Source: a virus
DNA: 52,821 nt
Reading direction: 5' to 3' (one strand)
Virus record (IMG/VR): IMGVR_UViG_3300010397_000052
Span: 1-52,821 of that record
Shown here: positions 39,796 through 46,597 of the stretch, one piece after another
Layout of the letters: the number at the start of each line of letters is the position of its first letter
How positions within the stretch are numbered: position 1 is the stretch's first letter
Position numbers and translations under genes: made by a program
The notes under the pieces: generated by a model
What the model saw: the letters and a program-made list of their open reading frames with translations, nothing else
What the model was told of the DNA's origin: nothing
The model's database searches: none

Positions 39796-39872
39796 ACCTC
39801 TCCGCCCTCCTCCTCACTCTCCTGGCTGAGCTCCTTCTCCTGGCTCTCAACCTCTGGCACCGCAACCAATGA
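39792..39872 (+). CDS. Tiny membrane peptide
   Basis: A 26-residue frame from GTG 39792 (GTGA overlap), with one hydrophobic helix (LLLTLLAELLLLALNL), ends at TGA 39870, which overlaps the next ATG (ATGA). The exact double overlap supports it. It could be a coupling peptide for the next gene as well as a membrane peptide. Confidence 0.42.
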   Translation: MNLSALLLTLLAELLLLALNLWHRNQ

Positions 39873-40282
39873 GCACCCCAAAATTCCAACCAGGAGACAA
39901 GGTGAGCCTGCGCAACGATCAAGGCTGCGTTTTCCCCGGCAAAACCATTCTCAGCGTTACCCAATGGGAGGGCTATTCTGACTTTCGGTATTTCATCACC
40001 CCCACTGATTGCCCTCCCGCCGCGGGAAGATCAGCTAACTCCGGAGGGCAAATGAGCACCCCTCCTGCAGTCTCGCGCCGCGGCCGTAAAATCATCCTGG
40101 CTCTCACCCCTCTGCAGGTAGAAGCCCTCTACCAGCTTTGCGGCCAAGCTAACGCAGACGGCGATCACGAATCCTGGCTGCGTGGCGCTTGCGCCCCTCC
40201 CTCTGAGATCCGCGCCTGCCGCCAAGCCATGGCCCTTGTCCACTCCGCCCAAGCCATCGCCTGCAGACTCCTCCGCCCTTAG
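39869..40282 (+). CDS. SH3/KOW-like small protein with helical tail
   Basis: The 137-residue protein begins FQPGDKVSLRNDQGCVFPGKTILSV and later RYFITPTD, the pattern of a short SH3-like barrel common in phage early proteins. From residue 62 an internal ATG (MSTPPAVSRRGRK) starts a second helical part (LTPLQVEALYQLCGQAN). The protein may be a fusion of two small genes. Function unknown. The start overlaps the previous stop. Confidence 0.6.
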   Translation: MSTPKFQPGDKVSLRNDQGCVFPGKTILSVTQWEGYSDFRYFITPTDCPPAAGRSANSGGQMSTPPAVSRRGRKIILALTPLQVEALYQLCGQANADGDHESWLRGACAPPSEIRACRQAMALVHSAQAIACRLLRP

Positions 40283-40337
40283 CCCTGCAGCCGGCCAATT
40301 TCCCGGCCAGGGCCAATCCCCCCAATTTCGCTCTAGG

Positions 40338-40886
40338 ATGCCCCAGGACGATTTAGGGGGTATCCACACCCCATCCTTGACGTCAAAGCGCCGGAGCCGT
40401 CAAGCTGTGCACGCCATGCCAGCAAATCTTCCCTCCTCAGACCCTCAAAACACCCCCAAACGCACAACCCGCACTTGGACCCGCGAGCAAGCCCTCTCCT
40501 GGGGTGCGCTTGGCCGTCAACGTCGCCTCGAAAATATCGCCAAACGTGCTGAGCTCTCCGCCTTAGCCAAATCCATCAGGCGCTCTCACGACTTCCCCCA
40601 CACCTTGCAAGTCCTCCTGGCAAGAGCCTATGTCGCTTTCTCCCAACTCTCCCCTGGCTCCCCTGCTGCTGAGCGCTTGTCTCGAACCATCTTCAACCTC
40701 GAACAAATCAGACGCATCCACACCAAGGGCACCAAGGGCAATGACACTCCTCCTGCAGTTGCACAATCTGGCCCTCTTGGGATTGCTGAGCAGGAGCCGC
40801 TGCCGGCCAACCCTTCACCGGTACCGGATGCACCTCCCGAAAGCGATCCAGACTCATCCCTTCCAGAGATGTCTCCGGACCTGTAA
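40338..40886 (+). CDS. Hypothetical helical protein
   Basis: The 182-residue frame from ATG 40338 (40416 is another option) has a basic start, RTWTREQALSWGALGRQRRL, a helical body (LQVLLARAYVAFSQLSPG, AERLSRTIFNLEQIRRI), and a Pro/Ser/Glu tail. Charge and shape fit a DNA-binding accessory, but nothing specific is recognised. The coding strand here is strikingly C-rich, in contrast to the next gene. It is the last gene before the structured gap. Confidence 0.55.
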   Translation: MPQDDLGGIHTPSLTSKRRSRQAVHAMPANLPSSDPQNTPKRTTRTWTREQALSWGALGRQRRLENIAKRAELSALAKSIRRSHDFPHTLQVLLARAYVAFSQLSPGSPAAERLSRTIFNLEQIRRIHTKGTKGNDTPPAVAQSGPLGIAEQEPLPANPSPVPDAPPESDPDSSLPEMSPDL

Positions 40887-41159
40887 CGAGGTTACCCGAT
40901 CCCCTTAAAATTCGAGTGCGAAGCACCCCGATCCATTCTCTCCCTCCTCCGTACTCCGGGAGCTCATGCCAGGAGAGCTTTGATCGTACGCCTCCGGCGA
41001 GGAGTCGTGTTTAAGGGGAATGGGTGCCATGGTTCCAAAAGGAATCTCTTTTTCCACCAGGGTCGACCGTGGGGGCACCCACCCCGGGCACCCCCGCGGA
41101 GGCGCACGCGGTTTTGTTATACCCCTTGTGGTAGGCCCCTATTTTCCCAATTTTGGGAA

Positions 41160-41175
41160 TGTTCCATGTGGAAAC
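41160..41175 (+). promoter_or_regulatory. parS-like site
   Basis: TGTTCCATGTGGAAAC has a TTCCA-TG-TGGAA dyad and, from memory of known sites, differs at two of 16 positions from the parS variant TGTTCCACGTGGAACC. ParB-type proteins bind such sites to segregate DNA. No ParA or ParB gene is in the window, so a host ParB would have to act on it. A chance dyad is quite possible. Confidence 0.2.
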
Positions 41176-41212
41176 GGGGGAGGCGAAATTTGCGGAAAGC
41201 GCGTTAGTACTC

Positions 41213-41236
41213 TGTATCTGTATCTGTATCTGTATC
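41213..41236 (+). repeat. Four tandem TGTATC units
   Basis: The hexamer TGTATC occurs four times without interruption at 41213, 41219, 41225 and 41231. In the open frame upstream of the next gene it would read as alternating Cys and Ile, a sign that the stretch is not coding. It could act as iterons at an origin or be a slippage-prone repeat. Confidence 0.7.
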
Positions 41237-41266
41237 CGTCATCGTCTGCGGGAATGTCCTCTTTTT

Positions 41267-41307
41267 GTCTGGACAGAGTGTCCTGACAAGTTCCAGACTA
41301 CGTGTCA
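41267..41307 (+). promoter_or_regulatory. Overlapping alternative stem-loops before the replication gene
   Basis: GTCTGGA (41267-41273) can pair with TCCAGAC (41292-41298). Within it GGACA (41271-41275) can instead pair with TGTCC (41279-41283), and TGACA (41284-41288) with TGTCA (41303-41307). The pairings compete. They end eight bases before the ATG at 41315. Attenuation or translational control is inferred from the alternatives. Confidence 0.4.
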
Positions 41308-41314
41308 ACGATAT

Positions 41315-41902
41315 ATGAAAAGCAGAGGATTTGTGATGTTGTGGAGTGCGATTTTGGATTCGAGCGTATGGGATACGCCGCCAGAAACGAGGCTGACTTG
41401 GATAACGATGTTGCTGTTGAAGGATGCGGAAGGGTTTGTGAGGGGGACGGTGGAGACGATAAGGAGGAGGGCGAATTTGCCAGCGGAGCGGGTTCTAGAA
41501 GCTGTCCAGACATTGAGTGAGCCGGATGCGAGCAGTCATACGCCGGATGAGGAGGGGAGGAGGATTCGGGCGGTGCCTGGGGGATGGTTTGTGATCAACC
41601 ATGAGCAGTATCGATTTTCGACGGAGGCGAGGCGGGAGTTTTGGCGGGAGCAGAAGAGGAAACAGAGGGAGAAGGAGGAGGCGAAAAAGAAGCCGCGGAA
41701 GAGTGCGGGGCAGGTGAGGGCGGAGAGTGATGGGAGGGAGCGGCGGTTTGTGGAGGCTGAGAGGAATGGGAATGAGGAGTTAGCGGGATTGATCGCGGCG
41801 GAGGGGTTGCCGGAAGCGCCGGTGGTGGTGACCAGTGCGCCGCCTGAGGAGGATTTGCCAGGGCCCGAGTATCAGGGGAGCGATGAGGAGCCGCTCGCAT
41901 GA
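41315..41902 (+). CDS. Replisome-organiser-like winged-helix protein
   Basis: The 195-residue protein has an N-terminal segment like that of phage replication proteins: MLWSAILDSSVWDTP, RLTWITMLLLKDAEGFVRGTVE, then LSEPDASSHTPDEEGRRIR and GGWFVINHEQYR. This is a winged-helix unit that in relatives precedes replication initiators. The C-terminus is a charged, low-complexity tail of Lys/Glu. Codons here are strongly purine-rich with many AGG/GGG, unlike the neighbours. The start is ATG 41315; the longer frame from 41153 would translate the hexamer repeat and is rejected. It probably binds near the gap in front of it. Confidence 0.72.
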   Translation: MKSRGFVMLWSAILDSSVWDTPPETRLTWITMLLLKDAEGFVRGTVETIRRRANLPAERVLEAVQTLSEPDASSHTPDEEGRRIRAVPGGWFVINHEQYRFSTEARREFWREQKRKQREKEEAKKKPRKSAGQVRAESDGRERRFVEAERNGNEELAGLIAAEGLPEAPVVVTSAPPEEDLPGPEYQGSDEEPLA

Positions 41903-42111
41903 GCAAAAAGCTTTCGGAGTGTGAGAAGGGGTACCGGCGCTGGCTCGCGCCGGATCGGCCTACACAGGGTGCGCACTTTCCCTTTCATCGCAAGTGCTCA
42001 AATCCCGGGTGCCGAAAAATGCTTTGGAAGCGCTCGCCGGACCATGTTTCCTATTGCTCGAAAAAGTGTCGAAAACACGCTGAGCGCAAAGTCAAAAACC
42101 AAACCAAATGA
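41899..42111 (+). CDS. Small basic zinc-finger-like protein
   Basis: The 70-residue protein has a C-x-x-x-x-C pair (CSNPGC) and a CSKKC pair, with conserved basic residues between, like a small treble-clef or MYND-type finger. It ends in a basic tail. The ATG overlaps the previous stop (ATGA). A DNA-binding role is likely from charge and Cys pattern; the target is unknown. Confidence 0.65.
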   Translation: MSKKLSECEKGYRRWLAPDRPTQGAHFPFHRKCSNPGCRKMLWKRSPDHVSYCSKKCRKHAERKVKNQTK

Positions 42112-42341
42112 ACTGCGATAAAATTATGACGGCAGCACAGAGAGAAGCCAGGGATAAGGCTTACGACATTTTAGGCGAGCAATTTGATCATGTGCTCATC
42201 GCCTTAAGCTTCGAAACCGATCAAGGTTGCGTGCAGGTCAACTACTGGAAAGGCGGCTACATTCCAGCTTTGGGCTTGGCCACCTACGCCCAAAATTGGA
42301 TCTTAACCAAAACTGAACCATTGGAAGAAAAAAATTACTAA
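42108..42341 (+). CDS. Small hypothetical protein
   Basis: The 77-residue protein has a helix AQREARDKAYDILGEQFDH followed by two or three strands (VLIALSFETD, VQVNYWKGGYIPAL), a small alpha/beta layout seen in many phage proteins without function. ATG 42108 overlaps the previous stop (ATGA); an internal ATG at 42126 is also possible. Confidence 0.65.
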   Translation: MNCDKIMTAAQREARDKAYDILGEQFDHVLIALSFETDQGCVQVNYWKGGYIPALGLATYAQNWILTKTEPLEEKNY

Positions 42342-42342
42342 C

Positions 42343-42879
42343 GTGAACATCAACGAACATCCGATCTATAAAGCGATCTACGAACTGTGCCTGGAAATCG
42401 AGAAGCTCCCAGGCTCCGAGCAGCAAACGAAGGTTGTAACGATGGCCGGGGCATTAGAACACCCAGCCCGACAACTCATTGAGGAGAAAGACAAACTGTT
42501 CTCGCAGTGCATCGAGAAGAATGAATGGTCCGAGCATCTCGCTAAACAAATCTGTGAAATGGAGGACGCCTTGGGGTTTAAGCAGGACTGCATGGACAGA
42601 GAAACCGGCGCATTTGTCCCGACAATGGGGCCATGGAAAGAGCGGGTGCGCGATCTAATAGCCAAAGAGGGCCAGCTTGGCGATGTGCTTAACGAACGCA
42701 ACAATCTTCGCGATATAGTTCTAAGCATCCGAGACATCACCGGTCAAGGACTTCGCGAAATAAGACAGGCTGCGCGGCGGCAAGTTCCGGCTGGCTTAGG
42801 CTACTGCCCCAACTGCGGCTGGTGCCATGCTGCAAACGATGAGTGCGTTAGACAAGGAACGATTCCGAGCATCCAATAA
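42343..42879 (+). CDS. Conserved phage protein with C-terminal zinc-like pair
   Basis: The 178-residue protein begins EHPIYKAIYELCLEIEKLP, an opening found in many phage early proteins. It continues with coiled-coil-like helices and ends with CPNCGWC-H and a lone Cys. The start is GTG 42343, one base after the previous stop. Function unknown. It is the longest of the short genes in this rightward block. Confidence 0.68.
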   Translation: MNINEHPIYKAIYELCLEIEKLPGSEQQTKVVTMAGALEHPARQLIEEKDKLFSQCIEKNEWSEHLAKQICEMEDALGFKQDCMDRETGAFVPTMGPWKERVRDLIAKEGQLGDVLNERNNLRDIVLSIRDITGQGLREIRQAARRQVPAGLGYCPNCGWCHAANDECVRQGTIPSIQ

Positions 42880-42947
42880 ACAAGGCTTTCGATGATCTTT
42901 GCTTAGCTGTCCGCGAGCTTACGGGGGGCAGACCAGAGAGCAAGGTC

Positions 42948-43040
42948 ATGGACGTTTACAGAGCGAAGAGCGCGATTGAGCGAGAAGTGATGAAGGTGCT
43001 CGCAGCACTTCGAGCCGGGGAACGGAAACAGGACGGATGA
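42948..43040 (+). CDS. Short frame, possibly a gene remnant
   Basis: A 30-residue frame from ATG 42948 encodes a helical peptide (DVYRAKSAIEREVMKVLAAL). The same frame stays open upstream to 42852 and would read sensible residues (FDDLCLAVRELTGG), but it has no usual start codon there. It may be the tail of a gene that lost its start, or a small gene in its own right. It fills the gap before the next gene, whose ATG lies ten bases later. Confidence 0.35.
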   Translation: MDVYRAKSAIEREVMKVLAALRAGERKQDG

Positions 43041-43049
43041 GATAAAGAA

Positions 43050-43469
43050 ATGAGCGCGAACAAAGTTTTGGAGAGAGCGAAAAATGCAGCTCAAAAATAC
43101 TTGGATCGGGCACCTGATCCAATGCCAAAAGCAGAGGCGATTAGTGCCTGCGCCTTGGTTCTTGTTCAGGTTGAAGAAGAGCTCTACAAATTGAAATCCG
43201 AAATCGAGACGCTTAAGGAATCTCGGGCCGTCGCCGTCGATTGTGAGCAAACCAGCCGCAATGAGGCTAACCGGCTGCGTGGCGAACTTGATGAATCACG
43301 GGGCAGGTTGCTTAAAGCGGAAAGCACCCTCGAAAGACTCAACTACCGACACTGCGACATTGCTGCTTGCGCTTGTGACGGCTACCATTTTTGGCCGCCT
43401 GCGAAACTCACCGATCGTCAGCACTTGGATCATCACTGCGGAGAAAATCCGGAAAAGATCTATGAGTGA
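43050..43469 (+). CDS. Coiled-coil protein with Cys/His end
   Basis: The 139-residue protein has a coiled coil (VEEELYKLKSEIETLKES and RLRGELDESRGRLLKAESTLERL) and a C-terminal segment with HCDIAACACDGYHF and a later HHC. The latter may bind a metal. No family is recognised. The stop overlaps the next gene by eight bases. Confidence 0.6.
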   Translation: MSANKVLERAKNAAQKYLDRAPDPMPKAEAISACALVLVQVEEELYKLKSEIETLKESRAVAVDCEQTSRNEANRLRGELDESRGRLLKAESTLERLNYRHCDIAACACDGYHFWPPAKLTDRQHLDHHCGENPEKIYE

Positions 43470-43665
43470 AAAAACAGAACCTCAAACGCTACCTGATCCT
43501 GTCATCCAAAGCCTTAAGTTGTGGATGGCGGAAGTAACGAGCTTGCTCTGTCACCAGCCAGAGATCCCCCTGTCGCACAAAACCGATTTGTGCAGCGCGC
43601 TGACTGATTTCGACAGGGCGCTCGCCTTCTATACCGGTAAAGCTAGAGTCGACCAGAGCCAATGA
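43462..43665 (+). CDS. Small helical protein
   Basis: The 67-residue protein from ATG 43462 is helical with a hydrophobic middle (VIQSLKLWMAEVTSLLC) and a basic end. The longer frame starting at 43243 overlaps the previous gene almost fully and is not used. The stop overlaps the next ATG (ATGA). Function unknown. Confidence 0.58.
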   Translation: MSEKTEPQTLPDPVIQSLKLWMAEVTSLLCHQPEIPLSHKTDLCSALTDFDRALAFYTGKARVDQSQ

Positions 43666-43847
43666 AAGAGGAGCAGATTCGTTCGATGGGGGAGATCCAA
43701 GAGGCAGTTCGGGAGAAATTCAATCCGGAGTGGCGGCAGCAACTGGCGATGCACCTCGAGATGTTCGCTGGGCCAGGGACTCCGGTTGAACAACTGATGG
43801 CTTCGAAGCGCGCAGGGCGGGAAGCGCGACGGCGGCGCAAGCTTTAG
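43662..43847 (+). CDS. Small basic protein
   Basis: The 61-residue protein begins with an acidic helix (MKEEQIRSMGEIQEAV) and ends with a strongly basic one (SKRAGREARRRRKL). The ATG overlaps the previous stop (ATGA). It is the last gene of the rightward early block, with its 3' end overlapping the convergent gene by four bases. Confidence 0.58.
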   Translation: MKEEQIRSMGEIQEAVREKFNPEWRQQLAMHLEMFAGPGTPVEQLMASKRAGREARRRRKL

Positions 43848-44107
43848 GGCTTTTTGCGGCGTCGCTTTTTGGGAGGGTGTTGGGCGAAGTATTTGGCGGG
43901 ATCGATGAAAGCGATAGAGCCGGATCCTGGCTCGCGTTTCCAGACAATGAGGATGTACTCGCCGGTGGCGAATTTGGCCGGCACAGGCTGAAGGGCCATG
44001 AGCATCGGCACGTCCATTTCGGCAAAGCGCCTCTGCAGGTTAACCATGCTCGAGGTAGCAAAGTCTCCGATCCGCGATCGCATTTTCCGTCGAAGCGCGA
44101 AGTCCAA
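43844..44107 (-). CDS. Small protein with basic tail
   Basis: The 87-residue protein reads QPVPAKFATGEYILIVWKREPGSGSIAFIDPAKYFA, a strand-turn-strand pattern, and ends in a basic tail (PPKKRRRKKP). The first 25 residues are helical and basic; a second ATG at 44083 is possible. Several other frames cover this region, but this one has the most protein-like pattern. Function unknown. Confidence 0.5.
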   Translation of the reverse strand: MDFALRRKMRSRIGDFATSSMVNLQRRFAEMDVPMLMALQPVPAKFATGEYILIVWKREPGSGSIAFIDPAKYFAQHPPKKRRRKKP

Positions 44108-44133
44108 TATCCGTTCATGGAGTAGAGTAGGCC

Positions 44134-44271
44134 ATGGCTATAAACGCATTTACGATTCTGGTTGTGATCAGTCTGCTCCTGGCAGTGGGTTCGATGATCC
44201 GTCCTCAGTGGCCTTTGCTGGCTGTGGCGGTGTTGCTCCTGGCAGTGGCGCTACTCATTGGGGGGAAGTGA
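44134..44271 (+). CDS. Tiny membrane protein built from a duplicated helix
   Basis: A 45-residue frame on the plus strand has two membrane segments (AFTILVVISLLLAVG and LLAVAVLLLAVALLIG) separated by a short MIRPQWP loop. The 15-base string TGCTCCTGGCAGTGG occurs at 44174 and again 60 bases later, in frame, so the second helix partly arose by duplication. The gene stands between minus-strand genes. A holin or exclusion role is conceivable but unproven. Confidence 0.5.
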   Translation: MAINAFTILVVISLLLAVGSMIRPQWPLLAVAVLLLAVALLIGGK

Positions 44272-44273
44272 TT

Positions 44274-44819
44274 TTAGCGTAACCTCGCAGCGCAGATCAT
44301 TTTCTCAATCTGCAAAAGCGCCTCATCTAGTCGATCGCAGCGCCGCCTTTGATCGGCTGCCCACTTTACGAGCGCAACGCTGGCGCAGTTGTGGGCATTG
44401 AGGGTAGTGAAATCCAATTTGCACCCGAGCACCTCCTCGATCCCGGTTTTCCATTTTTCATCCCTGGCGCTTGCCTCCTTAACCGCGAGCCCGAGATCAT
44501 GGCGGCAAGCCTCAAGCTGTGCAGTCGTTTCATTCCAGCTTTTCCTATCCTCCTCGAGCTCTTTTTGGAGGCGTCGTAAATTTGCGCGCAGCCGGCCGTT
44601 GTCCTCCTCGAGCACTTTGTATAATTCTCGCTCGCGATCGAGATTTTTTTGCAGGTTTGCGAGCTCCTCATTAAGGACTTTGTTTTGGTGGCGCTCGAGC
44701 CCTAACACTGCAGACTCGCCCTGGCATTCCTTAAGGGTGTCCTCGATAAACTTGGCCAGGGATCGAGCGTGAGCCTCACTGACAAAAAAATCTCTGGCGT
44801 ATTCCAAGGGCGTTTTCAT
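44274..44819 (-). CDS. Coiled-coil protein
   Basis: The 181-residue protein has a long coiled coil (NKVLNEELANLQKNL, LYKVLEEDNGRLRANL, RRLQKELEEDRKSW) between a helical start and a C-terminal helical domain (NCASVALVKWAADQRRRC). No enzyme motif is visible. It is the 3'-most gene of the leftward block that begins at the repressor, and its ATG overlaps the upstream stop (ATGA). Possibly a structural adaptor for a complex. Confidence 0.62.
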   Translation of the reverse strand: MKTPLEYARDFFVSEAHARSLAKFIEDTLKECQGESAVLGLERHQNKVLNEELANLQKNLDRERELYKVLEEDNGRLRANLRRLQKELEEDRKSWNETTAQLEACRHDLGLAVKEASARDEKWKTGIEEVLGCKLDFTTLNAHNCASVALVKWAADQRRRCDRLDEALLQIEKMICAARLR

Positions 44820-45103
44820 TTATTTCCGATCTGTGGTCTGACTTTGGGGTTTTCCTCTTCAAATTCCGTGAGCATTGCCAGGACTTGGAAGAGGTTTTCT
44901 TGGCGCATTATGGTGTAGCGCAGGAACATGATCCCGCACCTGCAGCGCTCGCAGAATGGGCCCCCATGGTTCACCCTGGCCGCGTTTCCGATGCCGCTCG
45001 CCTCGCACTTTTTGTGAGTGTCATGGCACGGGATTTTCGCTTTGCAGGTTTCGCACAAGTGCCAGTGGTCTACTGACTCCTCACTGAGTGGCTCCGTGAT
45101 CAT
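44816..45103 (-). CDS. Cys-rich zinc-binding protein
   Basis: The 95-residue protein has Cys/His pairs in ribbon-like spacing (HLCETC, IPCHDTHKKC) and another set CERCRC, then a helical tail. Two zinc sites are likely. The ATG overlaps the upstream stop (ATGA). Nothing further about its role is visible. Confidence 0.62.
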   Translation of the reverse strand: MITEPLSEESVDHWHLCETCKAKIPCHDTHKKCEASGIGNAARVNHGGPFCERCRCGIMFLRYTIMRQENLFQVLAMLTEFEEENPKVRPQIGNK

Positions 45104-45456
45104 TCTGGTGCTCCTCTCTCTCCATCGTTGCAGCCGTCAAATTCAAGCCCTGGCTGCTTATGGATTACCTCTTCCAGTTGCTGCAGGCAGAAGCGGCTCA
45201 CAGGTTCAGCGCGGTACTCTTCAACCATCTTGAGCGCGATCTCCTCACTCACTGGTGAGATGCAATAGATCGCTTCCGGCCGGTAAAAGCGCGTGAAAGC
45301 TTTTTCGGTTTTCACCTCCGGCACGTCGACGCGCAGGAAAGCGCCTCCGGCGATCACTGTTTCAGTGCATTTGCCGATGATCCGGTTGTGTCCGAATAAT
45401 TCGACAAGGCACCATTCTTCAAACTTTGCTACAGGTTCATTGGGTGTTTGGGTCAT
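45100..45456 (-). CDS. Conserved phage protein of unknown function
   Basis: The 118-residue protein reads WCLVELFGHNRIIGKCTETVIAGGAFLRVDVPE, then TRFYRPEAIYCISPVSEEIA. A V-V-E-L-x-G-H start followed by an R-V-D-V-P strand and an A-I-Y-x-I-x-P-x-x-E-E string is a common phage and plasmid family. I am not aware of a function. It is beta-rich with a helical end, and overlaps the next gene by four bases. Confidence 0.7.
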   Translation of the reverse strand: MTQTPNEPVAKFEEWCLVELFGHNRIIGKCTETVIAGGAFLRVDVPEVKTEKAFTRFYRPEAIYCISPVSEEIALKMVEEYRAEPVSRFCLQQLEEVIHKQPGLEFDGCNDGERGAPE

Positions 45457-45715
45457 AACGAGTGGTATTTACGAGTTTAAGGATGCGAGCGGGGATCTTG
45501 TAACGGCGCTCAGAGCCGGAGCTCGAGCCGGCTGGCGCTTTGGGTTTCGGCCAGCAATGCCAGCGCATACAATCTCCGCACTGCCAGGAGATGAGGGATG
45601 AGGTGCACATCGAGCCCAAAAACTTGTCCAGTGCTTTCTTGCTGAGGAAGGCCGGGAGGTTCGCCACCTCGCAGATCGGCGCGCCTCCTGGCCAGCGTGC
45701 GGGAGCGAGACTCAT
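45437..45715 (-). CDS. Small Cys-containing hypothetical protein
   Basis: The 92-residue protein has an ICEVANLPAFLSKKALDKFLG segment and a CGDCMRWHCW motif with three cysteines and a His, which may bind zinc. The ATG overlaps the stop of the lipoprotein gene (ATGA). The C-terminal 20 bases overlap the next gene. Function unknown. Confidence 0.55.
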   Translation of the reverse strand: MSLAPARWPGGAPICEVANLPAFLSKKALDKFLGSMCTSSLISWQCGDCMRWHCWPKPKAPAGSSSGSERRYKIPARILKLVNTTRYDPNTQ

Positions 45716-46266
45716 GGCTTACGGATCCTGGCCGGTATCACATGATACCCGGGAGTGACGTAGGTTGCCTCCTCAGAAAAGGGGCTCTCAAACCCTTGCA
45801 GGTTGTAAGCCGTGACGGCAAAAAAATACGCTGTGTTGGTGTGGAGCCCGAGCAAGTCCCAAGTCAAGGCAGCGCTGCAGTCGACCGAATTGGTATAAGC
45901 GCGCTGGCCGCACCCCCAATAAAGCCGATACCCGTCCGTGCCTGGAGTTGGACTTGGATCCCATGCCAGCCTTACTCCTGGCTCCTCCCAAACGCGGTAA
46001 AACGCTGGCGGCGGTTCGCGCACGACGTAAACGCGCAGGTTGGTGTTGGTCACCTCTGACCAGCTAAACAGGTTGGGCGAGTTGAAAACGTGCACGGGCC
46101 CTGCGTTAGTCCACTCGAGCAGCAGGCTCAGAGTCTTTGCCTCCTCTGCCAGGGCGGCGCGAGGTTTGTATTTCACTTTTGGCGGGAGCGGCACAGCCGG
46201 CGTTCGAGTCGCCGGCCGTGCGCAACCGAAAAGCAAAATCAGGCTAATCAGAGCCAGATTCTTCAT
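45712..46266 (-). CDS. Lipoprotein with fibronectin type III-like domain
   Basis: The 184-residue protein has a signal peptide from ATG 46266 (MKNLALISLILLFGC) with Cys 15 at a lipobox. The longer start at 46308 would bury the signal and is rejected. After a Pro/Lys linker comes a beta-domain with VRLAWDPSPTPGTDGYRLYWG and LHTNTAYFFAVTAYNLQGFESPFSEE, a standard Fn3 pattern. An exported lipoprotein with an Fn3 domain could act at the cell surface, for example in exclusion. It overlaps the upstream gene by 23 bases. Confidence 0.75.
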   Translation of the reverse strand: MKNLALISLILLFGCARPATRTPAVPLPPKVKYKPRAALAEEAKTLSLLLEWTNAGPVHVFNSPNLFSWSEVTNTNLRVYVVREPPPAFYRVWEEPGVRLAWDPSPTPGTDGYRLYWGCGQRAYTNSVDCSAALTWDLLGLHTNTAYFFAVTAYNLQGFESPFSEEATYVTPGYHVIPARIRKP

Positions 46267-46546
46267 TCTCTTCCCCGGGTTCGACTTTGACGGTACGGAC
46301 CTTGGCATGATTTTTACCTTTTTTGAGGAGCAACTCTTGATCCCCGAAACGGTAGCGCTCGATCCCTTTCTCCGCCATGAGATCGAGCATTTTGGTTTCG
46401 ATTGCTCCCAACTCCTCCGCGAGCTCGCTCTTCTTGTCGCGGATATCGATGAACTTGTAACCCAAGGTTTCGAGCGCTTTGATTTTTGGCAGGCTCACTC
46501 CCGGCGAATTTCCGAGATCGAGATCCTGAGACTGTGGACGGGCCAT
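46244..46546 (-). CDS. Small conserved phage protein
   Basis: The 100-residue protein has a helical core (ALETLGYKFIDIRDKKSELAEELGAIE), then LMAEKGIERYRFGDQELLL, and a basic/acidic tail. A helix followed by a G-I-x-R-Y-R-F-x-D pattern is common in short phage proteins near replication genes. ATG 46546 is the only good start. Function unknown. Confidence 0.65.
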   Translation of the reverse strand: MARPQSQDLDLGNSPGVSLPKIKALETLGYKFIDIRDKKSELAEELGAIETKMLDLMAEKGIERYRFGDQELLLKKGKNHAKVRTVKVEPGEENEESGSD

Positions 46547-46597
46547 TAACTATCCTTTCTGTTTTGAGGTTTATTGGTTGAAGTGACTGCAGGGAAA

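Larger units (their letters stand above)
40887..41314. other. Structured 428-bp gap, candidate replication origin
   Basis: This is the longest gene-free stretch. From left to right it holds: a 10-bp inverted repeat with arms 40900-40909 and 41010-41019; two GGGCACCC copies (41073-41080, 41086-41093); a dyad TTCCCAA-tt-TTGGGAA (41144-41159); a parS-like site (41160-41175); four TGTATC units (41213-41236); and overlapping stem-loops before the next start. G/C strand composition flips across it. Origins often combine iterated repeats, dyads and skew change, and the next gene looks replication-related. No promoter pair is convincing. Confidence 0.45.

Noticed and set aside
41213-41236. Tandem hexamers as a CRISPR or minisatellite array
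   Set aside because: Units are six bases without spacers; no cas genes are present.
41153-41314. N-terminal extension of the replication-like gene from 41153
   Set aside because: It would translate the four TGTATC units into Cys-Ile repeats and the parS-like dyad region; the conserved domain starts after ATG 41315.
43720-44125. Other frames over the 43844-44107 gene on both strands
   Set aside because: They lack a protein-like pattern; one merely mirrors the basic tail and strand-turn-strand of the chosen frame.
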